Shown: in pieces, positions 56,460 to 64,000 of the stretch
Layout of the letters: every line of letters starts with the position of its first letter
Position numbering within the stretch: position 1 is the first letter of the stretch
From: Bacteroidia bacterium
GTDB taxonomy: Bacteria; Bacteroidota; Bacteroidia; Flavobacteriales; Flavobacteriaceae
Assembly: GCA_030425285.1 (NCBI GenBank)
Contig: JAUIAY010000001.1
Coordinates: 916,963 to 980,962 of the forward strand
Direction: 5' to 3'
Length of the DNA: 64,000 nucleotides
Position numbers and translations under genes: made by a program
Notes under the pieces: generated by a model
Told to the model about the DNA's origin: nothing
Seen by the model: only the letters and a program-made list of their open reading frames with translations
The model's database searches: none

Positions 56460-56835
56460 GGAAAAATCACTACAAATAGCCATTTTATACACCGTTGCAT
56501 TATTAATTGTAAGCTTGATTACTATTGATTTTGGCGGACTGGACAGTATTGTACCATCTTATGGTGATAAAATTTTTCATTTTGTAGCCTATGCTCTATT
56601 AACCTTATTGTGGTTTTTTGCTGTAAAATGGCGTTTTAACTATTCTAAAATGAAAACTTTAGGAGTAGTTGCCTTATCTTGCATCGCATTTGGCACAATT
56701 GTTGAAGTTTTACAAAAACTGTTGACCATTTCACGTTTTTATGACGAAGCCGATATTCTATCTAATATTGCTGGTGTCGTGCTTATGAGTGTTATAATTA
56801 TGTTGGTCAAAAAAACAGACGTTAAAATGTATTAA
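56449..56835 (+). CDS. VanZ-like family membrane protein
   Basis: 128 residues with four membrane helices (about 8-27, 42-60, 68-88, 103-122). The VanZ-like motif is visible as [13 protein letters not shown] (39-51) and EVLQKL (82-87). The family is named after the teicoplanin-resistance protein VanZ, but most members have no known function, and nothing links this one to resistance. It begins within the end of gcvH (11 bp overlap) with TTG at 56449 or GTG at 56452, no ATG being available, so it is probably translated by coupling. Confidence 0.85.
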   Translation: MVLKEKSLQIAILYTVALLIVSLITIDFGGLDSIVPSYGDKIFHFVAYALLTLLWFFAVKWRFNYSKMKTLGVVALSCIAFGTIVEVLQKLLTISRFYDEADILSNIAGVVLMSVIIMLVKKTDVKMY

Positions 56836-56894
56836 TCGTTTGCTTATTTACCATTAATTTGGTTATTTTAGCGAACAGTAATAAAATTAAAATT

Positions 56895-57614
56895 ATGGAA
56901 CCTAAAAAAAATCCAGAATCAAATGTAGGTAGAAACAGTTCCCTGTTTTTTGCTATTGGTTTGGCGCTTATGCTGTTTTTAACCAATTATGCCATAAACT
57001 ACAAAACGTACGACAAGTCGGATATCGACATAGGACAGTTGAATTTAGATGAAGAGCTGGACGAAGAAGTTCCAATTACAGAACAGATTACGACACCGCC
57101 GCCACCGCCGCCACCACCAGCTGCTCCTGAAGTTATTGAGGTAGTTGAAGACGAGGAAGAGGTTGAGGAAACTGTAATCGAGTCAACAGAAACCAGTCAG
57201 GAAGAAGAAATTGTGGAGGTAGAAGACATAGAGGTGGAAGAGGTAGAAGAGATTGAAGAAGTGCCTTTTGCAGTTATTGAAAACGTGCCAGTTTTCCCTG
57301 GATGCGAAAAAGGTAACAACGATGCCAAAAAAGCGTGTATGAATCAAAAGATGAATGATTTCATCAGAAAAAAATTCAACACCGAGTTGGCTCAAGAATT
57401 AGGATTGTCTGGTATCCAGCAAATACGTGTGTTCTTTAAAATTGATAAAACTGGTGATATTGTTGATATCCAAGTAAGAGCACCGCACCCAAGTTTGGAA
57501 AAAGAAGCAAGACGCGTTATTGGTCTGCTTCCAAAAATGCAACCAGGAAAACAACGTGGTAAAGCTGTAAGAGTACCGTATTACTTGCCAATTAAATTCC
57601 AGGTTCAGGATTAA
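56895..57614 (+). CDS. TonB-like energy transducer
   Basis: 239 residues from ATG at 56895 (the frame is open from 56859 but the extra residues are not protein-like). One membrane anchor (about 15-33), a Pro-rich segment with eight prolines (68-75), an acidic Glu/Val region (80-125), and a TonB C-terminal domain (about 128-239). That domain starts with NVPVFPGCE, has a second cysteine 11 residues later (Cys137, Cys148) that could form a disulphide, and ends LPIKFQV. TonB proteins transmit proton-motive force from ExbBD to outer-membrane receptors. No exbB/exbD nearby. The first of three neighbouring genes that share this C-terminal domain. Confidence 0.9.
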   Translation: MEPKKNPESNVGRNSSLFFAIGLALMLFLTNYAINYKTYDKSDIDIGQLNLDEELDEEVPITEQITTPPPPPPPPAAPEVIEVVEDEEEVEETVIESTETSQEEEIVEVEDIEVEEVEEIEEVPFAVIENVPVFPGCEKGNNDAKKACMNQKMNDFIRKKFNTELAQELGLSGIQQIRVFFKIDKTGDIVDIQVRAPHPSLEKEARRVIGLLPKMQPGKQRGKAVRVPYYLPIKFQVQD

Positions 57615-57640
57615 GAAACTATAAAGTTTAGCATAAATTA

Positions 57641-57678
57641 AAATCCCGTTACAAATTTTGTAACGGGATTTCTTTTTT
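57641..57678 (+). terminator. terminator after the first TonB-like gene
   Basis: AATCCCGTTACAAA pairs with TTTGTAACGGGATT, then TCTTTTTTT. A very stable hairpin. Confidence 0.9.
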
Positions 57679-57731
57679 TGGTATGCTTATTGTGATTTTA
57701 TCATAATATTAACAATTTAAACTATAGTATT

Positions 57732-58526
57732 ATGAATTTTTCAAAGAAAAATCACGAACTCATTCGGCAAAATGAGGAAAACGTGAAAAAATCGCAAAAG
57801 CATGATGTAAATTTACAAAAAAACTCAACGCTTTATTTTCAAATCGGACTTATTCTGTGCTTACTCTTTGCTTATGGCTTATTGGAGATGAAATTTCTGA
57901 AAACCGAAACCAGTATTCCGGATATGGCTTATGTAGATGAGATTCCAACAGAGTTTTCAATGAACGAGTATGAAATTTACAAAGAGCCAGTTGAAAAGCT
58001 TGAAAAGACTATTAAAAAGCCAACAAGGTATTCCAATGAGATTGAGGTCGCCAAAAACACCGATGATGTCAAGGAAGATACCGATGAGATTTTTGACGAT
58101 GTGCTGCCAACAACCGATGAGCCTGTTAAACCAAGTGATATTGTGGTTGATGATATACCTGAAGATCCAATGAACATTATGCTGGTAGAAACAGTACCTG
58201 TCTTTCCAGGTTGTGAAGACTTGACTTCAAATCAAGAAAGGCGTGACTGTATGTCTTCTAAATTGACAAAGTTTATTCAGAAAAAGTTTGATACGGATTT
58301 GGGTCCTGAACTAGGACTTAAGGGTAAACAAAGAATCTTTGTCAACTTTAAAATTAACAAACAAGGCGAGGTTGAAATTTTACAAACAAGAGCTTCCCAT
58401 GAAAAGTTAGGAGAAGAGGCAAATAGGGTAGTGGGTAAACTGCCTAGGATGACTCCAGGTAAGCATGGCAACAAAACCGTGGATGTTTTGTATACGTTGC
58501 CTATAGCGTTTACCATTCAGAATTAA
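57732..58526 (+). CDS. TonB-like energy transducer, second copy
   Basis: 264 residues. The cytoplasmic N-terminus is long and charged (1-32), followed by one membrane helix (about 34-54), an acidic, lysine-containing linker (60-150) without the polyproline run of its neighbour, and a TonB C-terminal domain (about 153-264) with ETVPVFPGCE, the paired cysteines Cys161 and Cys173, EEANRVVGKLPRMTPGK and LPIAFTIQN. About half the C-terminal residues agree with the first copy by eye, so this is an old tandem duplication with diverged linkers. Flanked by a terminator on each side, so it is transcribed alone. Confidence 0.88.
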   Translation: MNFSKKNHELIRQNEENVKKSQKHDVNLQKNSTLYFQIGLILCLLFAYGLLEMKFLKTETSIPDMAYVDEIPTEFSMNEYEIYKEPVEKLEKTIKKPTRYSNEIEVAKNTDDVKEDTDEIFDDVLPTTDEPVKPSDIVVDDIPEDPMNIMLVETVPVFPGCEDLTSNQERRDCMSSKLTKFIQKKFDTDLGPELGLKGKQRIFVNFKINKQGEVEILQTRASHEKLGEEANRVVGKLPRMTPGKHGNKTVDVLYTLPIAFTIQN

Positions 58527-58545
58527 GCAAATCATTTTTTGTAAT

Positions 58546-58583
58546 ATACCGCTATTAATCCTTTTTGATAGCGGTATTTTTTT
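58546..58583 (+). terminator. terminator after the second TonB-like gene
   Basis: ATACCGCTAT (58546-58555) pairs with ATAGCGGTAT (58568-58577), then a T run. Confidence 0.88.
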
Positions 58584-58634
58584 ATGTCATTATTAAAAAA
58601 ATAGTATCTTTCTGAACTCATAAAAATTGTATCA

Positions 58635-60740
58635 ATGAATTGGAAACCACTCTTGGTAATCGTGTTGTGTGCTATACAATACAATCTGTATTCTCAGGAT
58701 AATTTATTTTTTGAAAGACCGCCTGTTTTTCCTGAATGTGAAAGCACTTCAGTAGATTCGCTTCAAGCTTGTTTTGATAAGCAGATATACACTAAAATAT
58801 TTAACGAATTCCAGGTTCCAGAAGAAGTTACCGAAGCTAACTATAAAGGCGAAGTTGTCATTCTTTTTGAGGTGGATGCCGAAGGTGAATTTCGTGTAAT
58901 ATATGTTGATGCTATGTATAGTGAGTTAAAGGAAGAAGCCAGAAGGGTTTTTGAGAATTTCCCTAAAATTCAGCCTGCAACCTATAATGGCAATGCGACC
59001 TTTAAACAATATTCTATGGGTATTCAAATTCCATTGGTTGATCAATCGGTAGCAACTAAAGACCTGTCAGAAGATGAGGAATTGGCCGAATTGGAAAATG
59101 CTGTGAAGTCAGAATACGACAGTGTGAATCAAAATTTGAAACCTTTTTCTAATAGGGAATTTTCAAGTACTTTAAATATTCCATTTACCCATAGTTATTA
59201 TGCCCAGTTTGATAGACATGTGAATTTGGTAGGAACCAATAGCCATACTGGGTCAAAGCCTTATATGTATGAGGATGTTGACAAATATTATGATTTTGAA
59301 GCTGAACAAGCCAAATTAGCCAAGGAAAAATCATCTTTTGCTGGTAGTAAATTGTGGAATGAGCGTTTTGTGAGAGTAGAAGGTAAGGATTATTGGTTTA
59401 CGGTAGACCCTATTTTTGATTTTGAAGTAGGTACTGATACCGAAGCAGAATTCAGCAGTACGTTCAATAATACTCGAGGGATTATGTTTCAAGGAGGTTT
59501 GGGCAAAAAGCTAACTTTTTATACTTCAGTTTTTGAAAGTCAAGGACGTTTTCCACAGTACTTCAATCAATATGCAGAATCTATTAGAGCAGCTGATGAA
59601 ATTGCTATCATTCCAGGACGAGGTATTGCAAAAGAGTTTAAAAAGGACGCTTATGATTATCCGGTAGCAGAAGCTTATTTATCCTACTCGCCAATTAAAT
59701 TTTTTAATGTTCAATTTGGACAGAGCAAAAACTTTATAGGTGATGGTTACCGTTCATTATTTACCAGTGATGTGGCAAGTCCCTACCCGTTTTTGAAATT
59801 GAACACCAAATTTTGGAAAATTAAATACACGAGTACTTGGATGTGGTTGCGTGATTCCCGACCAGAAGCCACAGACCCTGAAGGTGCCTATTTAAGTAAA
59901 TATATGGCAACCCATTTTTTAAGCTGGAATGCTACAAAGCGATTGAACATTGGTATGTTTGAATCGGTTATATGGGCAAAATCGGATAATCGTGGCTTTG
60001 ATGTCAGTTATTTGAATCCTATTATTTTTTATCGCGCTATTGAGTTCCAAACGGGTCAGGATGCGGGAAATGCGGTGATGGGATTATCGGCTAAATATAA
60101 ATTTACCGATAATATTTACAGCTATGGGCAATTTATTATAGATGAATTTTCATTGGATGATATGACTGGAGGAAATAAAAGCTGGAAAAACAAATATGGT
60201 TACCAATTGGGCGTAAAATATTTTAATGCTTTTAAGGTTAAAAATTTAATGCTGCAAGCAGAATATAATAGAGTGAGACCTTATACTTATTCACATAATG
60301 AAGTTGTACTTAACTACGGGCATAATAACCAATCTATGGCGCATTTGTGGGGTGCTAATTTCAGTGAGTTTGTATTAATTGGTCGCTATCATTACAAACG
60401 CTGGTTTGCCAATGCCAAAATGGTGGTAGGTGAACGCGGATTGGATTTCAATACCACAGAAGACAGCTTTAGTTATGGCGGTGATATTTATCGGAATTAT
60501 AATGACAGGCCAAGTGATACAGGTGTTGAATTGGGACAGGGTAATAAAACCACCACGTTTTTCACCAACGTCCAAGCCGGATATTTAATTAATCCAGCAA
60601 CCAATCTTAAGATTTTTGCTGATGTGACCTTTAGGGATTTTAATCCCAATACTGTTACCAATACAGCCATAAAGAGTAATACCGTTTGGTTTAATTTGGG
60701 GATAAGAACCGACTTGTTTAACTGGTATTTTGATTTGTAA
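58635..60740 (+). CDS. gliding motility RemB-like outer-membrane protein with N-terminal TonB-C-like domain
   Basis: 701 residues. The signal peptide (1 to about 20, ends LYSQ) precedes a TonB C-terminal-like domain (about 28-135): PPVFPECE, second cysteine Cys46, EEARRVFENFPKIQPATYNG and IQIPL closely follow the two upstream TonB-like proteins. From about 180 it is rich in beta strands and aromatic residues with FFNVQFGQSKNFIGDGYRSLF (about 355-375), and it ends in an amphipathic strand with terminal aromatics (WYFDL), as in outer-membrane barrels. The barrel part looks like Wzi/RemB-type proteins; in Flavobacterium johnsoniae RemB takes part in gliding. There is no inner-membrane anchor, so it is not an energy transducer itself. 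Confidence 0.75.
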   Translation: MNWKPLLVIVLCAIQYNLYSQDNLFFERPPVFPECESTSVDSLQACFDKQIYTKIFNEFQVPEEVTEANYKGEVVILFEVDAEGEFRVIYVDAMYSELKEEARRVFENFPKIQPATYNGNATFKQYSMGIQIPLVDQSVATKDLSEDEELAELENAVKSEYDSVNQNLKPFSNREFSSTLNIPFTHSYYAQFDRHVNLVGTNSHTGSKPYMYEDVDKYYDFEAEQAKLAKEKSSFAGSKLWNERFVRVEGKDYWFTVDPIFDFEVGTDTEAEFSSTFNNTRGIMFQGGLGKKLTFYTSVFESQGRFPQYFNQYAESIRAADEIAIIPGRGIAKEFKKDAYDYPVAEAYLSYSPIKFFNVQFGQSKNFIGDGYRSLFTSDVASPYPFLKLNTKFWKIKYTSTWMWLRDSRPEATDPEGAYLSKYMATHFLSWNATKRLNIGMFESVIWAKSDNRGFDVSYLNPIIFYRAIEFQTGQDAGNAVMGLSAKYKFTDNIYSYGQFIIDEFSLDDMTGGNKSWKNKYGYQLGVKYFNAFKVKNLMLQAEYNRVRPYTYSHNEVVLNYGHNNQSMAHLWGANFSEFVLIGRYHYKRWFANAKMVVGERGLDFNTTEDSFSYGGDIYRNYNDRPSDTGVELGQGNKTTTFFTNVQAGYLINPATNLKIFADVTFRDFNPNTVTNTAIKSNTVWFNLGIRTDLFNWYFDL

Positions 60741-60786
60741 GCCACTTTTTCTTTATAAAACAGCTTTTTTACACGGATTTAGCATG

Positions 60787-60830
60787 CTTTAACCACGCTA
60801 TAACCATACTATAACTATACTATAACCCCT
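60787..60830. repeat. four 11-bp tandem units (consensus CTATAACYATA)
   Basis: Units in order: CTTTAACCACG, CTATAACCATA, CTATAACTATA, CTATAACCCCT. The middle two differ at one base; the outer two are degenerate. Confidence 0.8.
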
Positions 60831-60910
60831 CTGATTTATTAACTGAATTTTGATTGAACTACACACTTGCGGTTGACTTGGTATGCCCTATAGTGCAACC
60901 ATACATGACC

Positions 60911-60943
60911 TATCTATGAAGTAAAGGTGAAGTATCTATGGAG
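60911..60943. repeat. second short array with 11-bp period
   Basis: Units TATCTATGAAG, TAAAGGTGAAG, TATCTATGGAG. The first and third differ at one base. Sequence differs from the first array but the period is the same. Confidence 0.65.
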
Positions 60944-61136
60944 TAGTAGCTTTTTTGAATCGTCCTAAAATAGCTATACAGGTTATTAAATAAATCCTGA
61001 TATAATTATACAATTCAGGTCTTAAAAACTCATTTTACGGAAAACTGTAAAGCAAAGTTTAAGTTTTCGATGAATTGTACAAGTTTTTGTTTTGGAGTTT
61101 TTAATATTAATTAATGGTTAATTTAACTTTTCAAAG

Positions 61137-61144
61137 TATCTTTG
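61137..61144 (+). promoter_or_regulatory. -7 promoter element of cyoE
   Basis: TAtcTTTG, 37 bp before the TTG start. The -33 region (AATGG near 61113-61117) is a weak match. Confidence 0.5.
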
Positions 61145-61180
61145 CACTCGCATTAAACAAGCAAACAAGCAAGTATTACT

Positions 61181-62074
61181 TTGAGTAAATCGGTTACGTC
61201 TACAACATCCCATTCCCTAATTTCAGACTTTAAGGAAATTACCAAAATGCGTTTGGCATTAAGCGTGGTGTTCTCGTCATTGGCCGGATATTTGCTTGGT
61301 GCCGAGGTTGTTGATTTTCAAACATTGCTACTGCTGGCGTTGGGCGGTTATTTTATGGTGGGTGCTTCCAATGCGTTTAATCAAATTATTGAAAAGGATT
61401 TAGACGCTTTAATGGACCGTACTAAAAACAGACCGATTCCTGCGGGACGTATGTCGGTAACTACCGCATTTATTATTGCCACAGTTTTTGCCATTTTGGG
61501 TATTGTGATTTTGTATATCATCAATCCGCAAACGGCTATGTTTGGTGCTATTTCCATTTTTCTTTACACTTGCGTCTATACACCATTAAAAACCAAAACA
61601 CCTTTGGCTGTATTTGTTGGCGCCATTCCGGGAGCCATTCCTTTTATGTTGGGATGGGTAGCCGCAACTGATGATTTTGGTATTGAACCAGGAACCTTGT
61701 TTGCCATTCAGTTTTTTTGGCAGTTTCCACATTTTTGGGCCATAGGTTGGTTTTTGTATGAAGATTACAAAAAAGGTGGATTTTTTATGTTACCAACAGG
61801 CAAACAGGATAAAGCCACCGCCCTACAAACCTTGATGTATTCCATTTGGACTTTGTTGGTTTCCCTGATACCGGTTTTTGGATTCACGGGCCGATTATAT
61901 TTGACAAAGCTTTCGGCTATAGTGGTAGCCTTGTTGGGCTTGGGAATGGTGTATTTTGCCATTCAGTTGTATAAAAAAATGACGGTTAAGGCAGCCAAAC
62001 AACTTATGCTGGCAAGCGTTTCATATATAACCCTTTTACAAATAGTTTACGTTTTAGATAAATTTTTAAGATAA
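61181..62074 (+). CDS. cyoE: protohaem IX farnesyltransferase (haem O synthase)
   Basis: 297 residues, UbiA-type prenyltransferase with about nine helices. It converts haem B to haem O, the precursor of the haem A needed by the aa3 oxidase encoded at 37108-40003. Motifs: DFKEITKMRLALSVVFSS-like start, the first Asp-rich site NQIIEKDLDALMDRTKNRPIPAG (about 66-88) and the second region YEDYKKGGFFMLP (about 194-206). Initiation is TTG at 61181; the next Met (residue 23, in TKMRLA) would cut off part of the conserved N-terminus. Heads a second cytochrome oxidase operon and lies 2 bp before the next gene. Confidence 0.95.
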   Translation: MSKSVTSTTSHSLISDFKEITKMRLALSVVFSSLAGYLLGAEVVDFQTLLLLALGGYFMVGASNAFNQIIEKDLDALMDRTKNRPIPAGRMSVTTAFIIATVFAILGIVILYIINPQTAMFGAISIFLYTCVYTPLKTKTPLAVFVGAIPGAIPFMLGWVAATDDFGIEPGTLFAIQFFWQFPHFWAIGWFLYEDYKKGGFFMLPTGKQDKATALQTLMYSIWTLLVSLIPVFGFTGRLYLTKLSAIVVALLGLGMVYFAIQLYKKMTVKAAKQLMLASVSYITLLQIVYVLDKFLR

Positions 62075-62076
62075 CC

Positions 62077-62658
62077 ATGGATTTAACCCAAGGAACCCAA
62101 GAAGAAAAAAACAATAGAGCCAAAAAAATGATGCTGTGGTTTGGTATTGTTTCTTTAATCATGTCTTTTGCAGGTTGGACGAGTGCTTATATAGTGAGTA
62201 GAACAAGACCAGACTGGTTACAGGATTTTGATTTGCCACAGGCTTTTATTGTTAGTACGGTTCTTATTGTTATAAGCAGTTTGACCTTTATTATGGCCAA
62301 AAAAGCTTTGCAAAATGGTAATAGACAATTGACAACCATTGGTGTTTTGGCAACCGTTGTTTTGGGCATACTTTTTATTTATTTTCAATTTGTTGGTTTT
62401 GGAGAGATTGTAGGCCTTGGGTATAATTTTACGGGCCCTACGAGCAACCCCAAAACATCATTTATATACGTTATTGCCATAGTACATATCCTGCACGTTG
62501 CTGTTGGATTGGTATGTCTATTGGTCGTGATGTTCAATCATTTTAGAAAAAAATATACGTCTAACAATATGTTGGGCTTTGAATTGGCAGCTACTTTTTG
62601 GCATTTTGTGGATATTCTATGGGTTTTTCTGTTTCTGTTTTTATACTATGTAAAATAG
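62077..62658 (+). CDS. cytochrome c oxidase subunit III-like protein (short form)
   Basis: 193 residues, five membrane helices, a shortened subunit III: RAKKMMLWFGIVSLIMSFAGWTSAYIVSR at the start, YFQFVGFGEIV, HILHVAVGLVCLL, and the family's C-terminal FWHFVDILWVFLFLFLYYV. Subunit III stabilises subunit I and helps proton uptake. This short copy lacks the loop found in the next, longer subunit III. Flavobacteria usually carry both copies side by side; why both are needed is not known. 2 bp after cyoE. Confidence 0.93.
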   Translation: MDLTQGTQEEKNNRAKKMMLWFGIVSLIMSFAGWTSAYIVSRTRPDWLQDFDLPQAFIVSTVLIVISSLTFIMAKKALQNGNRQLTTIGVLATVVLGILFIYFQFVGFGEIVGLGYNFTGPTSNPKTSFIYVIAIVHILHVAVGLVCLLVVMFNHFRKKYTSNNMLGFELAATFWHFVDILWVFLFLFLYYVK

Positions 62659-62724
62659 AATTGGGAAGCATAAACCCTAGTTAGATGTAGCCTTATTTAG
62701 AGTGTTTAAAATTTAGCCTGTTAG

Positions 62725-62755
62725 TTTCGTTAGATAAATAAAATGATTATTTTTG
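62725..62755 (+). promoter_or_regulatory. candidate promoter of the long subunit III gene
   Basis: TTTC (62725-62728), 19-bp spacer, TAttTTTG (62748-62755), 28 bp before the ATG. Same form as the act operon promoter candidate (TTTC-N19-TAnnTTTG). Confidence 0.5.
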
Positions 62756-62783
62756 TGCAACTTTTATAAACTAAACCTTAAAT

Positions 62784-63764
62784 ATGAATACTACAGTTGT
62801 AAATACTGGAACAGAAGGTAAAACTTGGGGAGGTGGAAATGAGCCTCTGAAAGCAAGTTACGGTAAAATGATGATGTGGTTCTTTATCGTATCGGATGCC
62901 TTGACGTTTTCAGGGTTTTTAGCAGCCTACGGGTTTTCAAGATTTAAATTTATTGAATCATGGCCAATAGCCGATGAAGTTTTTACCCACGTACCATTTC
63001 TGCATGGTCAGGAATTGCCAATGATTTATGTGGCTTTCATGACATTTGTACTTATTATGTCATCGGTAACTATGGTATTGGCGGTAGATGCTGGTCACAA
63101 AATGCAAAAGACCAAAGTAACCTGGTACATGTTCTTGACAATCATAGGCGGTTTAATTTTCGTTGGTTCTCAAGCTTGGGAATGGGCTACGTTTATAAAA
63201 GGTGATTATGGTGCCATCCAAACAAAAGGTGGTAATATTTTACAGTTTGTTGATACTGATGGCAAGCGTGTAGCTTTAAGTGATTTTGTAGTTGCTGGAC
63301 ATAAAGATAGAACAGGCCACGAACGCAAAAACGGATTGTGGTTTGTGGATGAAGGCACATTGCCAACCTACACCGTAGATGAGGTTATTCACGGTTTGGA
63401 GTCTCATGAGAATGTATTGGTAAGAACACAAATGATTAATGAGCACGGTCACAAAACGGTTTTGTCTAGAGCAGAATCATTAAAGCAGGTAAAGGAAAAT
63501 GGTAAGGCAGTTGTAGAAGGCGCTAACCTGTATGTTAACGAATATGGTTCGCCATTATTTGCCGATTTCTTTTTCTTTATTACTGGATTCCACGGATTCC
63601 ACGTGTTTTCAGGAGTAGTTATCAATATCATTATCTTTTTCAACGTGATAATAGGAACCTACGAAAGACGTAAGAGTTATGAAATGGTTGAAAAAGTTGG
63701 TCTTTACTGGCACTTTGTAGATTTAGTTTGGGTATTCGTATTTACGTTCTTCTACCTAGTTTAA
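62784..63764 (+). CDS. cytochrome c oxidase subunit III (long form)
   Basis: 326 residues. Subunit III hallmarks: YGKMMMWFFIVSDALTFSGFLAAYGFSR (about 26-53), SQAWEW (about 131-136), FFFFITGFHGFHVFSG and the closing YWHFVDLVWVFVFTFFYLV. Between the third and fourth helices lies a soluble insertion of about 110 residues (about 140-255), strongly charged, carrying GHKDRTGHERKNGLWF and several Lys/Glu stretches. The length exceeds that of a usual short bacterial subunit III by this insertion. It has its own likely promoter and is followed by subunit IV after 19 bp. Confidence 0.94.
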   Translation: MNTTVVNTGTEGKTWGGGNEPLKASYGKMMMWFFIVSDALTFSGFLAAYGFSRFKFIESWPIADEVFTHVPFLHGQELPMIYVAFMTFVLIMSSVTMVLAVDAGHKMQKTKVTWYMFLTIIGGLIFVGSQAWEWATFIKGDYGAIQTKGGNILQFVDTDGKRVALSDFVVAGHKDRTGHERKNGLWFVDEGTLPTYTVDEVIHGLESHENVLVRTQMINEHGHKTVLSRAESLKQVKENGKAVVEGANLYVNEYGSPLFADFFFFITGFHGFHVFSGVVINIIIFFNVIIGTYERRKSYEMVEKVGLYWHFVDLVWVFVFTFFYLV

Positions 63765-63783
63765 TAAAAATAAGCTTTAAAAA

Positions 63784-64000
63784 ATGGCACACGCACATAA
63801 ATTAGAAATATTAAGAGGTCTTGTTAAGTTTAAATCCAATACTCAAAAAATTTGGGGTGTATTAATCCTATTGACAATAGTTACAGCTGTTGAAGTTGTT
63901 TTGGGTATTTATAAACCTGAAGCCTTAATGGCCAAAGTATTAGGTATGAAATTATTGAACTGGATATTCATTATCCTAACCATTGTAAAAGCCTATTACA
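63784..64000 (+). CDS. cytochrome c oxidase subunit IV (5' part, cut by window edge)
   Basis: The first 72 residues are visible, starting MAHAHKLEILRGLVKFKSN, with a membrane helix (about 24-42) and a second beginning (about 56). The prokaryotic caa3/aa3 subunit IV (COX4-like) family fits by sequence character and position right after subunit III. The remainder lies outside the window, so completeness cannot be judged. Confidence 0.85.
   Translation, partial: MAHAHKLEILRGLVKFKSNTQKIWGVLILLTIVTAVEVVLGIYKPEALMAKVLGMKLLNWIFIILTIVKAYY

Larger units (their letters stand above)
60741..61180. other. 440-bp gene-free region with short repeats and the cyoE promoter
   Basis: No credible gene on either strand. 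It holds two arrays with an 11-bp period (60787-60830 and 60911-60943) and, at its right end, a -7 promoter element. I see no clear terminator for the upstream gene. Confidence 0.7.

Noticed and set aside
60787-60943. CRISPR array
   Set aside because: Units are only 11 bp with no spacers and no cas genes nearby.

Overview
The window is a low-GC, gene-dense piece of a Bacteroidetes chromosome, almost certainly from a (probably marine) Flavobacteriaceae. Signs of this are the alternative complex III (Act) plus aa3 oxidase cluster, the gliding/type 9 secretion gene sprA, a RemB-like gene, many lipoproteins, promoters of the Bacteroidetes form TTTG-N19-TAnnTTTG, and very short Shine-Dalgarno-poor gene junctions. 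I cannot name the species.

Bases 1-15958 form an N-glycan dismantling locus made of two divergent, tightly coupled operons separated by 41 bp. The leftward operon encodes three GH92 alpha-mannosidase-family lipoproteins, a small unknown protein and a glycosylasparaginase. The rightward operon encodes a GH20 hexosaminidase, CutC, a PNGase F-like amidase and a GH2 beta-mannosidase. Together they could release N-glycans from protein (PNGase F), trim mannose and GlcNAc (GH92, GH20), split Man-beta-GlcNAc (GH2) and cleave the remaining GlcNAc-Asn (glycosylasparaginase). No SusC/SusD pair, fucosidase or sialidase is visible here. The most notable detail is that the last GH92 carries Gln in place of the usual catalytic-acid Glu. 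This is the signature of GH92 enzymes acting on mannose-1-phospho-mannose linkages, so the locus may be aimed at phosphorylated mannans.

Bases 16000-28000 are mostly housekeeping: a membrane metallophosphoesterase, a thioredoxin-fold protein without its CxxC, a polysaccharide deacetylase, a large DUF2723/GT117 membrane glycosyltransferase, tRNA-Gln(UUG) with a duplicated 3' end, a universal stress protein, the rimP-nusA-infB operon behind a terminator-like leader hairpin, and a SPOR protein.

Bases 28179-40003 hold the respiratory cluster actA-actB-actC-actD-actE-actF-coxB-coxA, which passes electrons from quinol through multihaem ActA and monohaem ActE to an aa3-type oxidase. Further oxidase parts (haem O synthase, two subunit III genes, subunit IV) lie at 61181-64000. 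Between them are ruvB-P450-queG, a DUF5686 outer-membrane protein, maeB, ruvA-sprA, gcvH-vanZ, two TonB-like energy transducers and a RemB-like protein whose N-terminus is itself a TonB C-terminal-like domain. The 440-bp gap before cyoE carries two short arrays with an 11-bp period.

All functional calls rest on reading motifs by eye. No database search was run.
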